DNA of 64,000 bases from Anaeromyxobacter sp. (lineage in GTDB: Bacteria > Myxococcota > Myxococcia > Myxococcales > Anaeromyxobacteraceae). Positions 63,951-64,000 of the stretch are shown here, piece by piece. The translations under genes and the position numbers were made by a program. Location: contig JADKCZ010000003.1 of NCBI GenBank assembly GCA_016718565.1, positions 1 through 64,000 on the forward strand, read 5' to 3'. The notes beneath the pieces are model-generated. The model was not told the origin of the DNA. It saw only the letters and a list, made by a program, of their open reading frames with translations, and searched no databases. Numbering within the stretch: the first letter of the stretch is position 1; every line of letters begins with the position of its first letter.

Positions 63951-64000
63951 TTCCGGCGGCTTGTCCCTTGGGCCCGGGACGGGGCGGTGCGCTCAGGGGC

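Overview
The window is very GC-rich chromosomal DNA that fits a myxobacterium of the Anaeromyxobacter type. Three things point there: a CarD/CarG pair (38-39.5 kb), which is known essentially only from Myxococcota; a bacterial DNA topoisomerase VI pair (25.2-28.4 kb); and a very large multihaem c-type cytochrome with system II cytochrome c maturation genes (1-5.8 kb). Genes are packed tightly, often with 4-nt GTGA or ATGA stop/start overlaps. No insertion sequence, transposase, integrase, tRNA or CRISPR array is visible.

Layout. 1-5.8 kb: a multihaem cytochrome (about 24 haem motifs) and a ResB gene, both cut by single-base frameshifts, then an intact CcsA-like gene. 5.8-10 kb: a B12-binding radical SAM enzyme, a SIR2-like protein and a radical SAM/SPASM enzyme. 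9.9-16.6 kb (minus strand): a six-gene operon of PqqD-like protein, ATP-grasp ligase, PLP decarboxylase with a RiPP-leader-like N-terminus, urea-transporter/M23-peptidase fusion, outer-membrane barrel and TPR protein. This is the most unusual system here. 16.8-18.4 kb (minus): an ArsM-like methyltransferase, two tiny Cys-rich proteins, a CPPC thioredoxin and a DUF6132 protein. 18.6-25 kb: a dihaem peroxidase, a multi-HAMP chemoreceptor, an exonuclease, a GDT1-type transporter, a PAS-like protein and an array of palindromic repeats. 25-28.4 kb: topoisomerase VI plus a 42-residue basic protein. 28.5-37.7 kb: housekeeping and metabolic genes (HtpX, peroxiredoxin, YgfZ, QueG, an orphan DNA methyltransferase, a second B12 radical SAM enzyme). 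37.8-43.5 kb: carD-carG, two cell-envelope proteins, one with a hexanucleotide repeat tract, and a dicarboxylate symporter.

43.5-48.9 kb is a complete hoxEFUYH bidirectional [NiFe]-hydrogenase operon with its maturation protease. It is followed by a Fur/PerR-type regulator and a Dps protein, each preceded by a similar 15-bp palindrome. tmRNA (ssrA) lies at 50.2-50.5 kb. Its 3' end and terminator hairpin are duplicated 1.1 kb downstream and bracket a single gene, which looks like a small integrated element.

51.7-64 kb is more accessory in character: a GFA protein, an ArsR-SRPBCC pair with a palindromic operator over the start codon, an NAD-binding protein, DUF4126, a kelch-like protein coupled to a duplicated metallopeptidase-like lipoprotein, a large HDOD protein with triplicated acidic motifs, an Imm8-like immunity protein, a PEP-mutase-family enzyme, a membrane-anchored GcvH-like protein and a HExxH protein.

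All assignments come from reading the sequence without database searches. Family names rest on motifs and overall pattern; functions of unrecognised genes are left open.
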